A DNA stretch of 64,000 bases, taken from assembly GCA_963210315.1 (NCBI GenBank), contig OY723267.1, positions 310,001-374,000 of the forward strand, given 5' to 3'. The stretch's first letter is position 1; each line of letters begins with the position of its first letter. The position numbers and the translations under genes are program-made. The DNA is from Rhynchopus euleeides. Its lineage: Eukaryota; Euglenozoa; Diplonemea; Diplonemida; Diplonemidae. Under the pieces are notes generated by a model that saw only the letters and a list, made by a program, of their open reading frames with translations, was not told the DNA's origin and made no database searches. Below are positions 1 to 9,215 of the stretch, one piece after another.

Positions 1-267
1 TGGCCACGTTTTCTTTGGTGGACGCATCCAAAAGGAAATAAAGAAATAAAGGAGGATTCTTCATATTCCTGGATTTCCCGAATTTCCTGGATTTCCCCCG
101 GCCCCTTAGGCGATTTCAGGGCGGACAGGGCGGACATATCCGGACCGGAAATCCGGGTGTCCGGATGTCCGGGTCCAATTTTGACCCCCCCCCAGGCCTC
201 TGGCTAATTCGGGTCGAACGTTAAGTTTCTCCGTGCCGGGGGGGGGAGGGGGGGGGGGGGGCTACCC
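1..267. repeat. Left flank of the telomere-like array (mirrored copy of the right flank)
   Basis: This stretch carries CCGGACATGTCCGG-like palindromic words (about 115-175), then a segment containing AGGCCTCTGGCTAATTC (about 194-210), a G-homopolymer and CTACCCTACCC. The reverse complement of the same arrangement (CCCTACCC, C-homopolymer, AACGTTAAG, GAATTAGCCAGAGGCCT) lies at about 4660-4745. The two flanks are therefore inverted copies on either side of the array and of the element inserted in it. No coding signal is visible. Confidence 0.7.
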
Positions 268-330
268 TACCCTACACGGTGGGATCTTGTAAATTTTACA
301 TGTAAAAATACCGATTTTTACATGTATTAT

Positions 331-911
331 ACATGTATAATACTTGCATGTCAACTATTATACATGTATAATACATGTATATGCCTGAAATATACATGTA
401 AAATACATGTATATCAAGCAAAAATACATGTATAATAGTTGCATGTCAACTATTATACATGTATTTTTACTTGATATACATGTATTTTACATGTATATTT
501 CATGCATTTACATGTATTTTACATGTATAATACTTGTCATGCAAGTATTATACATGTAAAATACTTGCACGACAAGTAAAATACATGTATAATACTTGCA
601 TGACAAGTAAAATACTTGCATGCAAGTAAAATACATGTATTTTACTTGCATGCAAGTATTTTACTTGTCATGCAAGTATTTTACATGTATAATACTTGCA
701 TGACAAGTATTATACATGTAAAATACATGTAAATGCATGAAATATACATGTAAAATACATGTATATCAAGTAAAAATACATGTATAATAGTTGACATGCA
801 ACTATTATACATGTATTTTTACTTGATATACACGTATTTTACATGTATATTTCAGGCATATACATGTATTATACATGTATAATAGTTGACATGCAAGTAT
901 TATACATGTAT
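331..911. repeat. Palindromic minisatellite of ATACATGTAT and CTTGCATGCAAG words
   Basis: This is about 580 bp of AT-rich sequence built almost wholly from ATACATGTAT, TACTTGCATG and AAGTAAAATA words in alternating orientation. Much of the segment reads nearly the same on both strands. It interrupts the left terminal inverted repeat of the surrounding transposon and has no equivalent at the right end, which suggests local expansion after insertion. It should form nested hairpins. It has no coding potential. Confidence 0.8.
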
Positions 912-929
912 AATACATACATCGGGCGT

Positions 930-1240
930 TATTGCGTTACCAGTAACGGTAATACCGTTATTTTTTCGGTAAAATAACTTACCGTTAATAACGTTCCAGA
1001 ACGGCCGAATAACGTTATCCGAAAATCGGTAACGTTATTTTTCCGCGTTATACCGTTATCGATAACGGTAATACCGTTATTACCGTTATCAGGAACGGTA
1101 ATAACGTTATCGGTAACGTTATTACCGTTATTACCGTTATCGGTAACGGTAATACCGTTATCAGTAACGGTAATAACGTTATCGGTAACGTTATTACCGT
1201 TATTACCGGTAATACCGCGTTATTTTCGGTATTTTTGGGC
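930..1240. repeat. TTACCGTTAT/ATAACGGTAA minisatellite
   Basis: Short units of TTACCGTTA, TAACGGTAA and ATAACGTTAT alternate in both orientations over about 300 bp. A short version of the block appears inverted near the right end of the same transposon (about 2893-2930), so the words belong to the element's terminal region and have multiplied on the left side. A 64-residue minus-strand open frame across it consists only of leucine, isoleucine, threonine, valine and proline and is a by-product of the repeat. Confidence 0.75.
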
Positions 1241-1357
1241 AACTTCTATAGGGGGGCCCTTTTCGAATTTTTTTTTCGGGGTGGCCAGAATGGGCTGTTT
1301 TAGGCTATTTGAGGCCATTTTCGAGCAAATTTTTGGGTTTAGAGCCACGCAAAGGGT

Positions 1358-2206
1358 CTAAAATGGGCATGCCAATCTCAAAAAATGCTCAAAATTCCGA
1401 GAGATTTCAGATTTTTCGAATTTTTTGACCGAGAAAATTCTGACCCCAAAATGTGGTCCTTGTGGTCTGGAACTGTCCGTTGTCGAAGGAATTGGTGAAA
1501 AAATCGTGATTTTTGGCCTCTGGATCACCCATGCCGTCCCAAAAATCAAGCAAAAGAGGTTTGGTAGGTGCATTTTTGGGTGAACATGAGCCATTGTGGC
1601 AACCTGCTTGATTTCACCCGAAAATTGGAATCCGTTGAATATGGTTTCTGATGAAAATGTGAAAATTTTCGACCTTCTTCGCAGTTTTTGCCACTTCCTT
1701 GCCCCATCTTTCCCACCCAAAATCGAAGTACCGTGAATGGTGTTGTTGAAAGGTCCAAATTGCGTTGGTTGTGCGTAGTTCTGCCGAAATCGTGCACACG
1801 TTGTGCATAGTGCATGTGTAACGCCATTTGCGACCAAAATGTAAATTTCCTGCACCCGAGCGTTGACGCTTCCACACACCCTTACAAACCCACTTGCCTG
1901 ATGAAGGTGGTGTGTAGAGCACGTTTGGCAGGGCTGAATGACACTTTCCGCGCGAAGGTCGTGTGCGTAATTAAAAAACGGTCCGAGGGCCGGAGGCCCG
2001 AGGCCTTTTTTTACCTGCACGAGGGTGCAATTGAGGCCGATACGGGGTGCAGATGATGGTTTCTTGCACAACCCAGTCATGTTTTGCACATCACGACGAA
2101 CTCGGAAATTCCTCATATTTGCACTCCAGGTCTCATATTTGCACTGGTGCAAATATGGGACCTGGAGTGCGTGCAAATAATGACTGGGGGGTGCAAGAAA
2201 GTTCAA
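1358..2206 (-). CDS. Doubtful open frame inside the TIR element
   Basis: A 282-codon frame runs on the minus strand without a stop inside the transposon. Its composition (Phe, His, Arg, Pro and scattered Cys) resembles no transposase or other family I know. Its N-terminal part overlaps the foldback at 2058-2202. The length is notable in DNA of middling base composition, but there is no recognisable domain, and the 3' part crosses a dispersed non-coding repeat that recurs elsewhere in the window. It could be a remnant element-encoded protein or chance. Confidence 0.15.
   Translation of the reverse strand: MNFLAPPSHYLHALQVPYLHQCKYETWSANMRNFRVRRDVQNMTGLCKKPSSAPRIGLNCTLVQVKKGLGPPALGPFFNYAHDLRAESVIQPCQTCSTHHLHQASGFVRVCGSVNARVQEIYILVANGVTHALCTTCARFRQNYAQPTQFGPFNNTIHGTSILGGKDGARKWQKLRRRSKIFTFSSETIFNGFQFSGEIKQVATMAHVHPKMHLPNLFCLIFGTAWVIQRPKITIFSPIPSTTDSSRPQGPHFGVRIFSVKKFEKSEISRNFEHFLRLACPF
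2058..2202. repeat. Foldback (imperfect inverted repeat) inside the transposon
   Basis: The arms TTCTTGCACAACCCAGTCAT (about 2060-2079) and ATGACTGGGGGGTGCAAGAA (about 2179-2198) pair. Inside them CATATTTGCACTCCAGGTCT (about 2121-2140) pairs with GACCTGGAGTGCGTGCAAAT (about 2158-2177), leaving a loop of only a few bases around the central TGG. This is a long near-perfect cruciform candidate, resembling a small MITE nested in the larger element. Confidence 0.6.
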
Positions 2207-3004
2207 ATTGTGTAGTTCCTGCGTACTTCGTGCGTAGCCCGAGCGTACTTTGGGTAGTTCGTGCGTATATTGTGCGAAGCGTCTTTGACAGCACCAGTAA
2301 CGGACTTTTGGAACGTAACTATTTTAGAACGGACCGGGAAAAAATGGGCACGTCGCTACTTCGCGCTACTTCGTCGCTCGTAACGAGTAAAAATATCAGG
2401 TGGTTTATACACCGCCAATGTGAGGTGTGCGGGTGTATTCCTGAAGGATTCACTTCTGCGTCCACACTGAGTGATTTTGCAGTGATTTTCACTCCAAATT
2501 TCACTCCAGGAACATTGGATGCTGCAAGGTTGCACGGGTTTCTGCAGTATTTGCCTTGAAAAAGCCAAAAAAACATGATTTTTTCACGAAACTCGACATG
2601 TCCGTGCGTTATTATCCAAAAAATGGTCCCAGGGGGGTATTCTGGAGCCATCTCCACCAAAAACTACACCATCCGCCCGCAAAATTGTCCGAATAACGCA
2701 AGTTTTCATGAAAATAACGGAAAAATAACGCGTTATTTTAGGAGAAAACGTTTTCCAATTTTTTGACATCACGGAGTGGCCCCCTGGAGTGATATTTTAC
2801 CCAAGAAAATTCTTTTAGGGGGGGTAGGGACCCGAGTTTCGGGTCAGATTCACCGGGAAATGCTGCCTTTTTTGGGGTCAAAAAATAACGCAAAAATATC
2901 GTTATTACCGTTACTGGTAACGGAATAACGCCCAATGTATGATAATACATGTAAAAATCAGTATTTTTACATGTAAAATTTACAAGATCCCACCGTGTAC
3001 CCTA

Positions 3005-4660
3005 GGGTTGGGGCCGCCGGGGTCCCAGATTTTTTGGTAATTCCCAGGTGTGGGTAGGGGGACCTTTTCGAATTTTTTTTTCGAGGGGTGCCCATTTTGG
3101 CGATTTGGGCCCGATTTCGAGGGTTACGGGTGACCCTAGACCCTACCCAACCCTAGGGTTGGGGTTGGGGTTAACTCCAGACCCTACCCTCACCCTAGGG
3201 TTAGGGTTAACCCTAGACCCTACCCTGGGGTTAGGGTTAACCCTATACCCTACCCAACCCTAGGGTTAGGGTGAGGGTTAACCCTACACCCTACCCAACC
3301 CTAGGGTTGGGGTTGGGGTTAACCCTAGACCCTACCCTAGGGTTAGGGTCAGGGTTAACCCTATACCCTACCCAACCCTAGGGTTAGGGTGAGGGTTAAC
3401 CCTACACCCTACCCAACCCTAGGGTTAGGGTCAGGGTTAACCCTAGACCCAACCCTACCCTAGGGTTAGGGTTAACCCTACACCCTACCCAACCCTAGGG
3501 TTAGGGTTAGGGTTAACCCTAGACCCTACCCTAGGGTTAGGGTCAGGGTTAACCCTATACCCAACCCAACCCTACACCCAACCCTACCCTAGGGTTAGGG
3601 TTAGGGTTAACCCTAGACCCAACCCAACCCTAGGGTTAGGGTTCGGGTTAACCCTAGACCCAACCCAACCCTAGGGTTAGGGTTGGGGTTAACCCTATAC
3701 CCTACCCAACCCTAGGGTTAGGGTCAGGGTTAACCCTAGACCCAACCCAACCCTAGGGTTAGGGTTAACCCTATACCCCACCCAACCCTAGGGTTAGGGT
3801 TAGGGTTAACCCTATACCCAACCCAACCCTAGGGTTAGGGTTAACCCAACCCAACCTTAGGGTTAGGGTTAACCCAACCCGACCCTAGGGTTAGGGTTAA
3901 CCCTACACCCTACCCAACCCTAGGGTTAGGGTCAGGGTTAACCCTAGACCCAACCCAACCCTAGGGTTAGGGTTGGGGTTAACCCTATACCCTACCCAAC
4001 CCTAGGGTTAGGGTCAGGGTGAACCCTAGACCCGACCCAACCCTCGGATCAGGGTTGGGGTTAACCCTATACCCTACCCTAACCCTAGGGTAGGGTCTAG
4101 GGTCAACCCTGACCCTAACCCTAGGGTTGGGTCAAGGGTTAACCCTAACCCTAGGGTTGGGTAGGGTCTAGGGTTAACCCTGACCCTAACCCTAGGGTTA
4201 GGGTAGGGTCTAGGGTCAACCCTGACCCTAACCCTAGGGTTGGGTAGGGTCCAGGGTTAACCCTAACCCTAACCCGAGGGTTGGGTAGGGTCTAGGGTTA
4301 ACCCTAACCCTAACCCTAGGGTTAGGGTAGGGTCTAGGGTTAACCCTGACCCTAACCCTAGGGTTAGGGTAGGGTCTAGGGTCAACCCTAACCCTATCCC
4401 TAGGGTTGGGTCAAGGGTTAACCCTAACCCTAACCCTAGGGTTGGGTAGGGTCTAGGGTCAACCCTGACCCTTACCCTAGGGTTGGGTAGGGTCTGGGGT
4501 CAACCCTGACCCTAACCCTTGGGTTGGGTTGGGTCTAGGATCAACCCTGGCCCTGACCCCTGGGTTGGGTAGGGTCGTGTTGGGTCGGGTTATGGGTACC
4601 CAACCCTCACCCTAGGGTAGGGTTGGGTCGGGTTGTGGGTACCCCCGACGTGCTGTAGGG
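3005..4660. repeat. Degenerate telomere-like TTAGGG/CCCTAA array with an internal inversion
   Basis: The array is made of irregular units that each hold both orientations, for example CCCTAGGGTTAGGGT followed by AGGGTTAACCCTAGACCC. Up to about 4075 the unit reads in that order; from about 4085 it reads as the exact reverse complement (GGGTCTAGGGTTAACCCTGA, then CCCTAACCCTAGGG). The array is therefore two head-to-head arms, with the left arm interrupted by the transposon at 275-2997. TTAGGG is the telomere repeat of many eukaryotes, including euglenozoans. The mixed orientation means this is not a functional telomere end but subtelomeric or interstitial satellite DNA. Confidence 0.85.
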
Positions 4661-4960
4661 TAGGGTAGGGTAGGGTAAGGTAGGGGCCCCCCCCCCCCTC
4701 CGGCCCAACGTTAAGTCCGGCCCCAGAATTAGCCAGAGGCCTGACCCCCCCCCCCCCGGACATTTCCCGAATTTCCCGCCCGGACATGTCCGGGCGGACA
4801 TCCGGACATCCAGAAATGTCCGCCCCGGACAGGGCGGACATGTCCGGGCGGACATTTTCGGGTGTCCGGATGTCCGGGCGGACATGTCCGGACCCGGAAA
4901 TTCGGGAAATCCAATTTTGACCCCCCCCCCCCCCCCGGACATGTCCGGCCAGGACCTCAA
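4661..4960. repeat. Right flank of the array: C-homopolymers and GGACATGTCC palindromes
   Basis: After CCCTACCC-type repeats come C-runs of 12-15 nt and many copies of CCGGACATGTCCGG and CGGGCGGACAT. The order mirrors the left flank at about 115-267. Proline/glycine-rich open frames here simply translate the repeat. No gene is supported. Confidence 0.7.
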
Positions 4961-5043
4961 TAGTTTGATTTTTGGTCCAGAAAATAGTTTGAAAATTTTT
5001 GAAATCTGGGTGCCCAAAAAAAAATTCCTAAGACCGGCGATTT

Positions 5044-5470
5044 GTAGGGGGACCCTTTCGAATTATTTTTTTGGAGAAGGGTAAATTGAACGTTTTTGGC
5101 CAACTGAAGCCACTGCGACCATTCCCGGGCCTCGGAAATCAGATTTTGGCCCCTCAAATGCGGTGCCGGTCCGGACAAAAAACCGAAAAAATCGTGAAAA
5201 ATGGCCCATTTTCCCCAGCCAAAAATGGGCCAAAAATGCCCCCCGGACACCCCCAGAGACATGTCCTAATCCGGGGTGCCAGTAGGGGGGACCTTTCGAT
5301 TTTTTTTTCGAGGAGAGGTCAATTGAACGTTTTTGGACATCTGAGGCCACTGCGACCATTCCCAGGCCTCGGAAATGAGATTTTTGGCCCTCAAATGGGG
5401 TACCGGTCCCCACGAAATTCCGAAAAAAATCATGAAAATCGAAAGGTCCCACGCACCAAATTCTGCCCAA
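5044..5470. repeat. Tandem duplication of a G6ACC-TTTTCGAA dispersed repeat
   Basis: Two copies about 235 bp apart start at 5045 and 5281. Each begins with TAGGGGGACCTTTCGAAT-like sequence and a T-run, followed by ATTGAACGTTTTTGG, GCCACTGCGACCATTCCC and CCTCGGAAAT. The leading motif also occurs at about 1250, 3056, 5970, 45430 and 45675, so this is a dispersed family with a conserved 5' edge. Its function is unknown. Confidence 0.7.
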
Positions 5471-5965
5471 AAATCGTCAAAAATGGACATGTCATACGCA
5501 GCAAGGGGGCAAACCACTCCCCAATGCTCAATGATTCCACGGCAAGCCAGGTTTTCTGATCAATTGGTTTGTTTGAGCATGTTCCTGGCCCTTGTTTGGA
5601 AAGTAGATGACCCCTGGCTGGAGAGGACGGTTGTGCTCGACCGGACGGAGAGAGAACCTTCTCCATATCCACCTCCACTCCACAATGCCACAAGTGGCAG
5701 GAAGGCCGGGTGTTACAGGCCTCAACCAGGGTTCCAAGGCTCTCCACTTCCTGGCTGCGTCAGGGATCACCGGGTACAGCGAGCAGGATTCCCTGTCCTG
5801 ACACCCCAGCATGTACCACCGGAAGAACCCGAAACAGCAGCCGCCCCTCATGGGGGTTGCAAGAGGCACGGAAATCGTTCAAATCGGACCAAGTCCGAAA
5901 ATTCGGCACTTTCTTGGGTACAAATTGCGGTCCGAAATTTTCCGATTTTTTGAAAAAAGGCTAAT

Positions 5966-6000
5966 TCTGTAAGGGGGACCTTTTCGAATTTTTTTTTCGG
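5966..6000. repeat. Single copy of the GGGGGACCTTTTCGAATTTT dispersed motif
   Basis: The sequence TAAGGGGGACC followed by TTTTCGAA and a T-run matches the leading edge of the repeat family seen near 1250, 3056, 5045, 5281, 45430 and 45675. The following sequence differs from the other copies. Confidence 0.6.
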
Positions 6001-6463
6001 GCACTTTTTCCACAAGGAAATGTCCGCCCTGTCCGCTACTGTCCGCTACTGTCCACTACCGATTTCAAGGATCCTCCAAAGAACCCGAAAAGAGGTCGAG
6101 GCACCCGCTCCACACCAGCATCTTGGGGCTGGGGGTTCTCAGTTCACACAGGTGAGGATCAGTCCTCTGTGAGGCGCTTATCCTGAAGACGTTCCAGTTC
6201 CCCAGTCGGTCTCCAGAAACTCGGGCCGCGTCTGGCGCTGTATCGCCTCGGCGGGGCTGTCGTCCCTTACAGTCTTCTCTGTACGAGGTCATCCACAGGC
6301 TGCACACCTGCCCCGCGGCTGTGTGGCAGTCTTCGCGGAGTGCAATGCGAAGGTCTGGCCTGACGTGGTGTGACTATTTAGACTCCAGGTGTCTCCACCC
6401 TTCCTGGTCTGGGGAGCCTCGGTACCCAAGCCGTTTTAGGTCATGCTCCGGACCACGGCCGTG

Positions 6464-6512
6464 CTAGACTCCTGGTGCAGGCACCCGTCATGGTCCGGGG
6501 ACGGCCCCCCCA
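6464..6512 (+). repeat. Short dispersed fragment shared with 61918-61966
   Basis: ACTCCTGGTGCAGGCACCCG and the following TCATGGTCCGGGGA recur near 61922 with a few substitutions (GTGCAAGCACCCGTCATGG), directly after the 460-bp dispersed repeat there. This suggests both are pieces of one mobile or duplicated unit. Confidence 0.55.
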
Positions 6513-6783
6513 GGCAGTTTAACGTCTTACCCAGGACTTTTTTTTTCCCTCTTGTGTCCCATGCCTTGTTTGCAGTGATCGCATTGTTGGCCATCCTTGC
6601 TGTAGTTCGGCATGCCGCCCTTCCCACCTTCCCCCACCCCCTCCCCGGCGGTTTTGCTCTCCGTGTGGTTTGGTGGTACTGGTGAGCCATCTGGGGAAAG
6701 AACCTTGACAATCCCGGGCCGGCAGTACGTTCGTCACCCCCACGGGCTCGGCCGGTTTCTAAACCTTTAGGCAATCTACGTCC

Positions 6784-6950
6784 GCAGGCCAAGAACCCGG
6801 TGTGCAGATGCACGTTGGGAGCCCCCTGAAGTCCGCACACGCCCTCTCTGAGTAGTCCCCGACCAAGCGCTGGCCTCTCTGACCGACTACCATGCCGCCG
6901 CAGGCCAAGAACCCGGTGTGCCGAAGCACGTTGGGAGCCCCCTGAAGTCA
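6784..6950 (+). repeat. Direct repeat pair in gene-free DNA
   Basis: CCGCAGGCCAAGAACCCGGT and the following GTGC, GCACGTTGGGAGCCCCCTGA and AGTC occur at about 6783-6833 and again at about 6897-6947, 114 bp apart and nearly identical over about 50 bp. No coding frame or structural RNA is recognised across them. Confidence 0.65.
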
Positions 6951-6999
6951 ACACAGCACCCCGCCAGTGGCTCCAGCTGTCCCTCCCCATGTCAGAGTT

Positions 7000-9215
7000 G
7001 ACGGAAAAAGGCGGACCCTCTTTTGTCCCAGTGCTCCGTGCTATGCACTGGGACCCCGTTGCCCAGGCGGACCAGCCTGGGGGAGCCCTCGGGGTGTGGG
7101 GTTGAGTTTTACGACTTCCCTAGGTCTTAGGTAGTTTAAGGTCGTGCCCAGGACCGTGGTAGCAGAGGTAGGTTAGAGTGATTGCGTGACGTGTCTCTGC
7201 ATACTATAGTGCCAGTCCTCGGTCTGGGACTGTGACTGATTCTTCAATCTGACGTCGTTTGCAAATCCTGGACTGGATCCGCAACAGATGGTATATAGGA
7301 GGCTCCACTCTTGAAAAGTTTATAACTAAAGTTACTGAGAAGAAGTGCAACAGGGGTGTCGTTTTCGTGAAGGATTTTCACACATGAATAACCTCAAGGA
7401 TCAACGAGAGGAAAAATATTCGAACATTTTTTGTCAAGGTTGTCTGAATTTACACACCTCTTTTTCTTCTTTGTTGGGGCGCAACACCCCACCCCACACC
7501 ACCCTCCCCCCGCAACAGTGAACCACATAGACCGCCTTCGAAACAACAACCAGGGCCAGGCACTGTCATCAAATCAACTCAAATGATAACCGCTCCATCA
7601 GTGCAAAGGGCCTCAGGAGAAGCATAGGAGTAAGCATGACGGGTGTGTAGGTTCGAGAGACTCTGCGGGAACCCAAAAGGCGCCCCTGCTGGGGCGGCCG
7701 GGTTTAAATATTTTTTCAGTTAGGAAGTTGGGTCGGGGGGTGGGGGGAAATATTGGGACCCGATGGGTCCCGGTAGATACAAAAAGACAGTCAGTACCAG
7801 AGAGAGAGGAAAGGCGGCAGAGGTTCCTTCTTAGGTAGAAAGGCCACATGTGTGGAGGATGCACGCAATAGCGACCTGCATCCGGCGACTCCTCCTGCCC
7901 TCCTTTACCTCCCTAGGGCTTTCACGTGGGATGTGTTGTTGTAACTGGGACGACTTTCCAACGACTCACGCCATGTTCCAGACCCGAGAGAGGAGGTTGC
8001 TGGGGAGAGGATGGTATAAAGCCCGCATCGACCAGGGGGTTGGCAGTGTAGACTCTCCTTCTGTGCTGAAAAGAGGAGGCAAAGAATGTGTCGCCCAGCA
8101 CCGTCGCGCAGTCGTGATGCCTAAGACCTCACACTGTGGCTGTTTCTTGAATCTTTCGGGAGGAGGGGAGGGGGGGGGTGATCTTAGCTATTCGGCAGTT
8201 GTCGGAAAAGCTGCTTGTTTTTGGCTGGGTTTTTCTCGCAAACACAACTTGGAGAAAAAATCACCAAAGAAACGCACCCTTTCGGCACCCGGAGCGAAGA
8301 ACCTACCCAAGAGATAATTGCAAATTGAAGCCCGTCAGCATGATGACAGGCTCAGCGCCCCCAGGGGGTGCCGCTCCGAGAGGGTGGGGTGGCTTTGAAC
8401 GGCTTTCGTTTTCGTTCGGGGAAAAAAAACGGGGCAACTGAGCCAGATGGATAGATACATTCTCTCGTGTGGTGAATTTCCTTCACAAAAAAAATTAAGA
8501 AATGGGGGCTGCCACCTGCCTTTTGGGTCACATCCACCCGACAGTTGTTAGCTTGTCGTTGTTAGAGTTGCCATTTGTATGAATTCGAGTGGGATGTCCG
8601 CAACCTGTTTTATTCGTTCTTATTGAGGGGGCAATGGGGGTGGGGCGCACCATTTCCGTTTCTTTCTGTTGCTTTGCAGGGAGCAGAGCCAGAAATGAAA
8701 TACTGTTTCCGCTGCTGCTGCCGGGGGCGGGGGGGGGGGGGGGGGGGGGGCGCTGCCGCTCCACAAAACTGATTTGTTTTCCCGACGTCCTTCCGCCGCA
8801 AGGCGGCCCAAAGGCACAGAGGTGGTGGAGGGCAGACGTGCCCGCCTTGAGGAGACTATCAAAGATGCACGCAGCACAATGTGTTCAGCCTCAACCCCCT
8901 GCAGGCTGTGACTCACCATCGGGCTAAGTTCGTTCGCAAGTAGATGTGGGACGGGGCGGTTCCCGGCAGAGCACACACACATGGGTGGGCAGGGACCCGC
9001 ATTCTAGTTTCGTTGCTCCATCATTTGCTTCACTTCTTCGATCTCCACTTCTCCCCCGCTTTGCCTTTCTGAAGCCGTCGTGGCACATGATGATGAGGGT
9101 TTTCAGGGTTTCCACAACCACATGCGTTCTTGTTGGGGGGGAACATATCAGTGCGAACACCAGGATAGAGGCTAGCGAGATGCGAAATACCACACACACA
9201 CAGGCACACTGGAGA
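7000..9215. other. Gene-free stretch downstream of the F-box gene
   Basis: No convincing coding region, tRNA or element was found. The stretch has a long G-run at about 8727-8750 and scattered A/T runs. The part just left of 9216 should include the 3' untranslated region of the F-box gene, which is transcribed leftward. Confidence 0.4.

Larger units (their letters stand above)
275..2997. mobile_element. Non-autonomous DNA transposon with long terminal inverted repeats
   Basis: The two ends are inverted copies: 275-330 starts CACGGTGGGATCTTGTAAAT and pairs with 2942-2997 over 56 bp with one mismatch. The similarity resumes internally, about 912-975 against 2885-2945, so the full terminal repeat is over 100 bp, with the left copy split by a satellite expansion. 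TACCCTA lies directly outside both ends (268-274 and 2998-3004) and is a candidate 7-bp target duplication, although the host array is itself rich in that word. No transposase is recognisable inside, so the element would have to be mobilised in trans. Terminal repeats plus a short target duplication indicate a class II element; the superfamily is not identified. Confidence 0.75.

Noticed and set aside
3048-3263. Glycine/proline/leucine open frame across the telomere-like array
   Set aside because: It is a direct translation of the TTAGGG-type repeat with no independent coding signal.
5375-5953. 192-codon plus-strand frame in the left repeat region
   Set aside because: It crosses one of the tandem dispersed-repeat copies, has no recognisable motif, and overlaps equally long frames on both strands.
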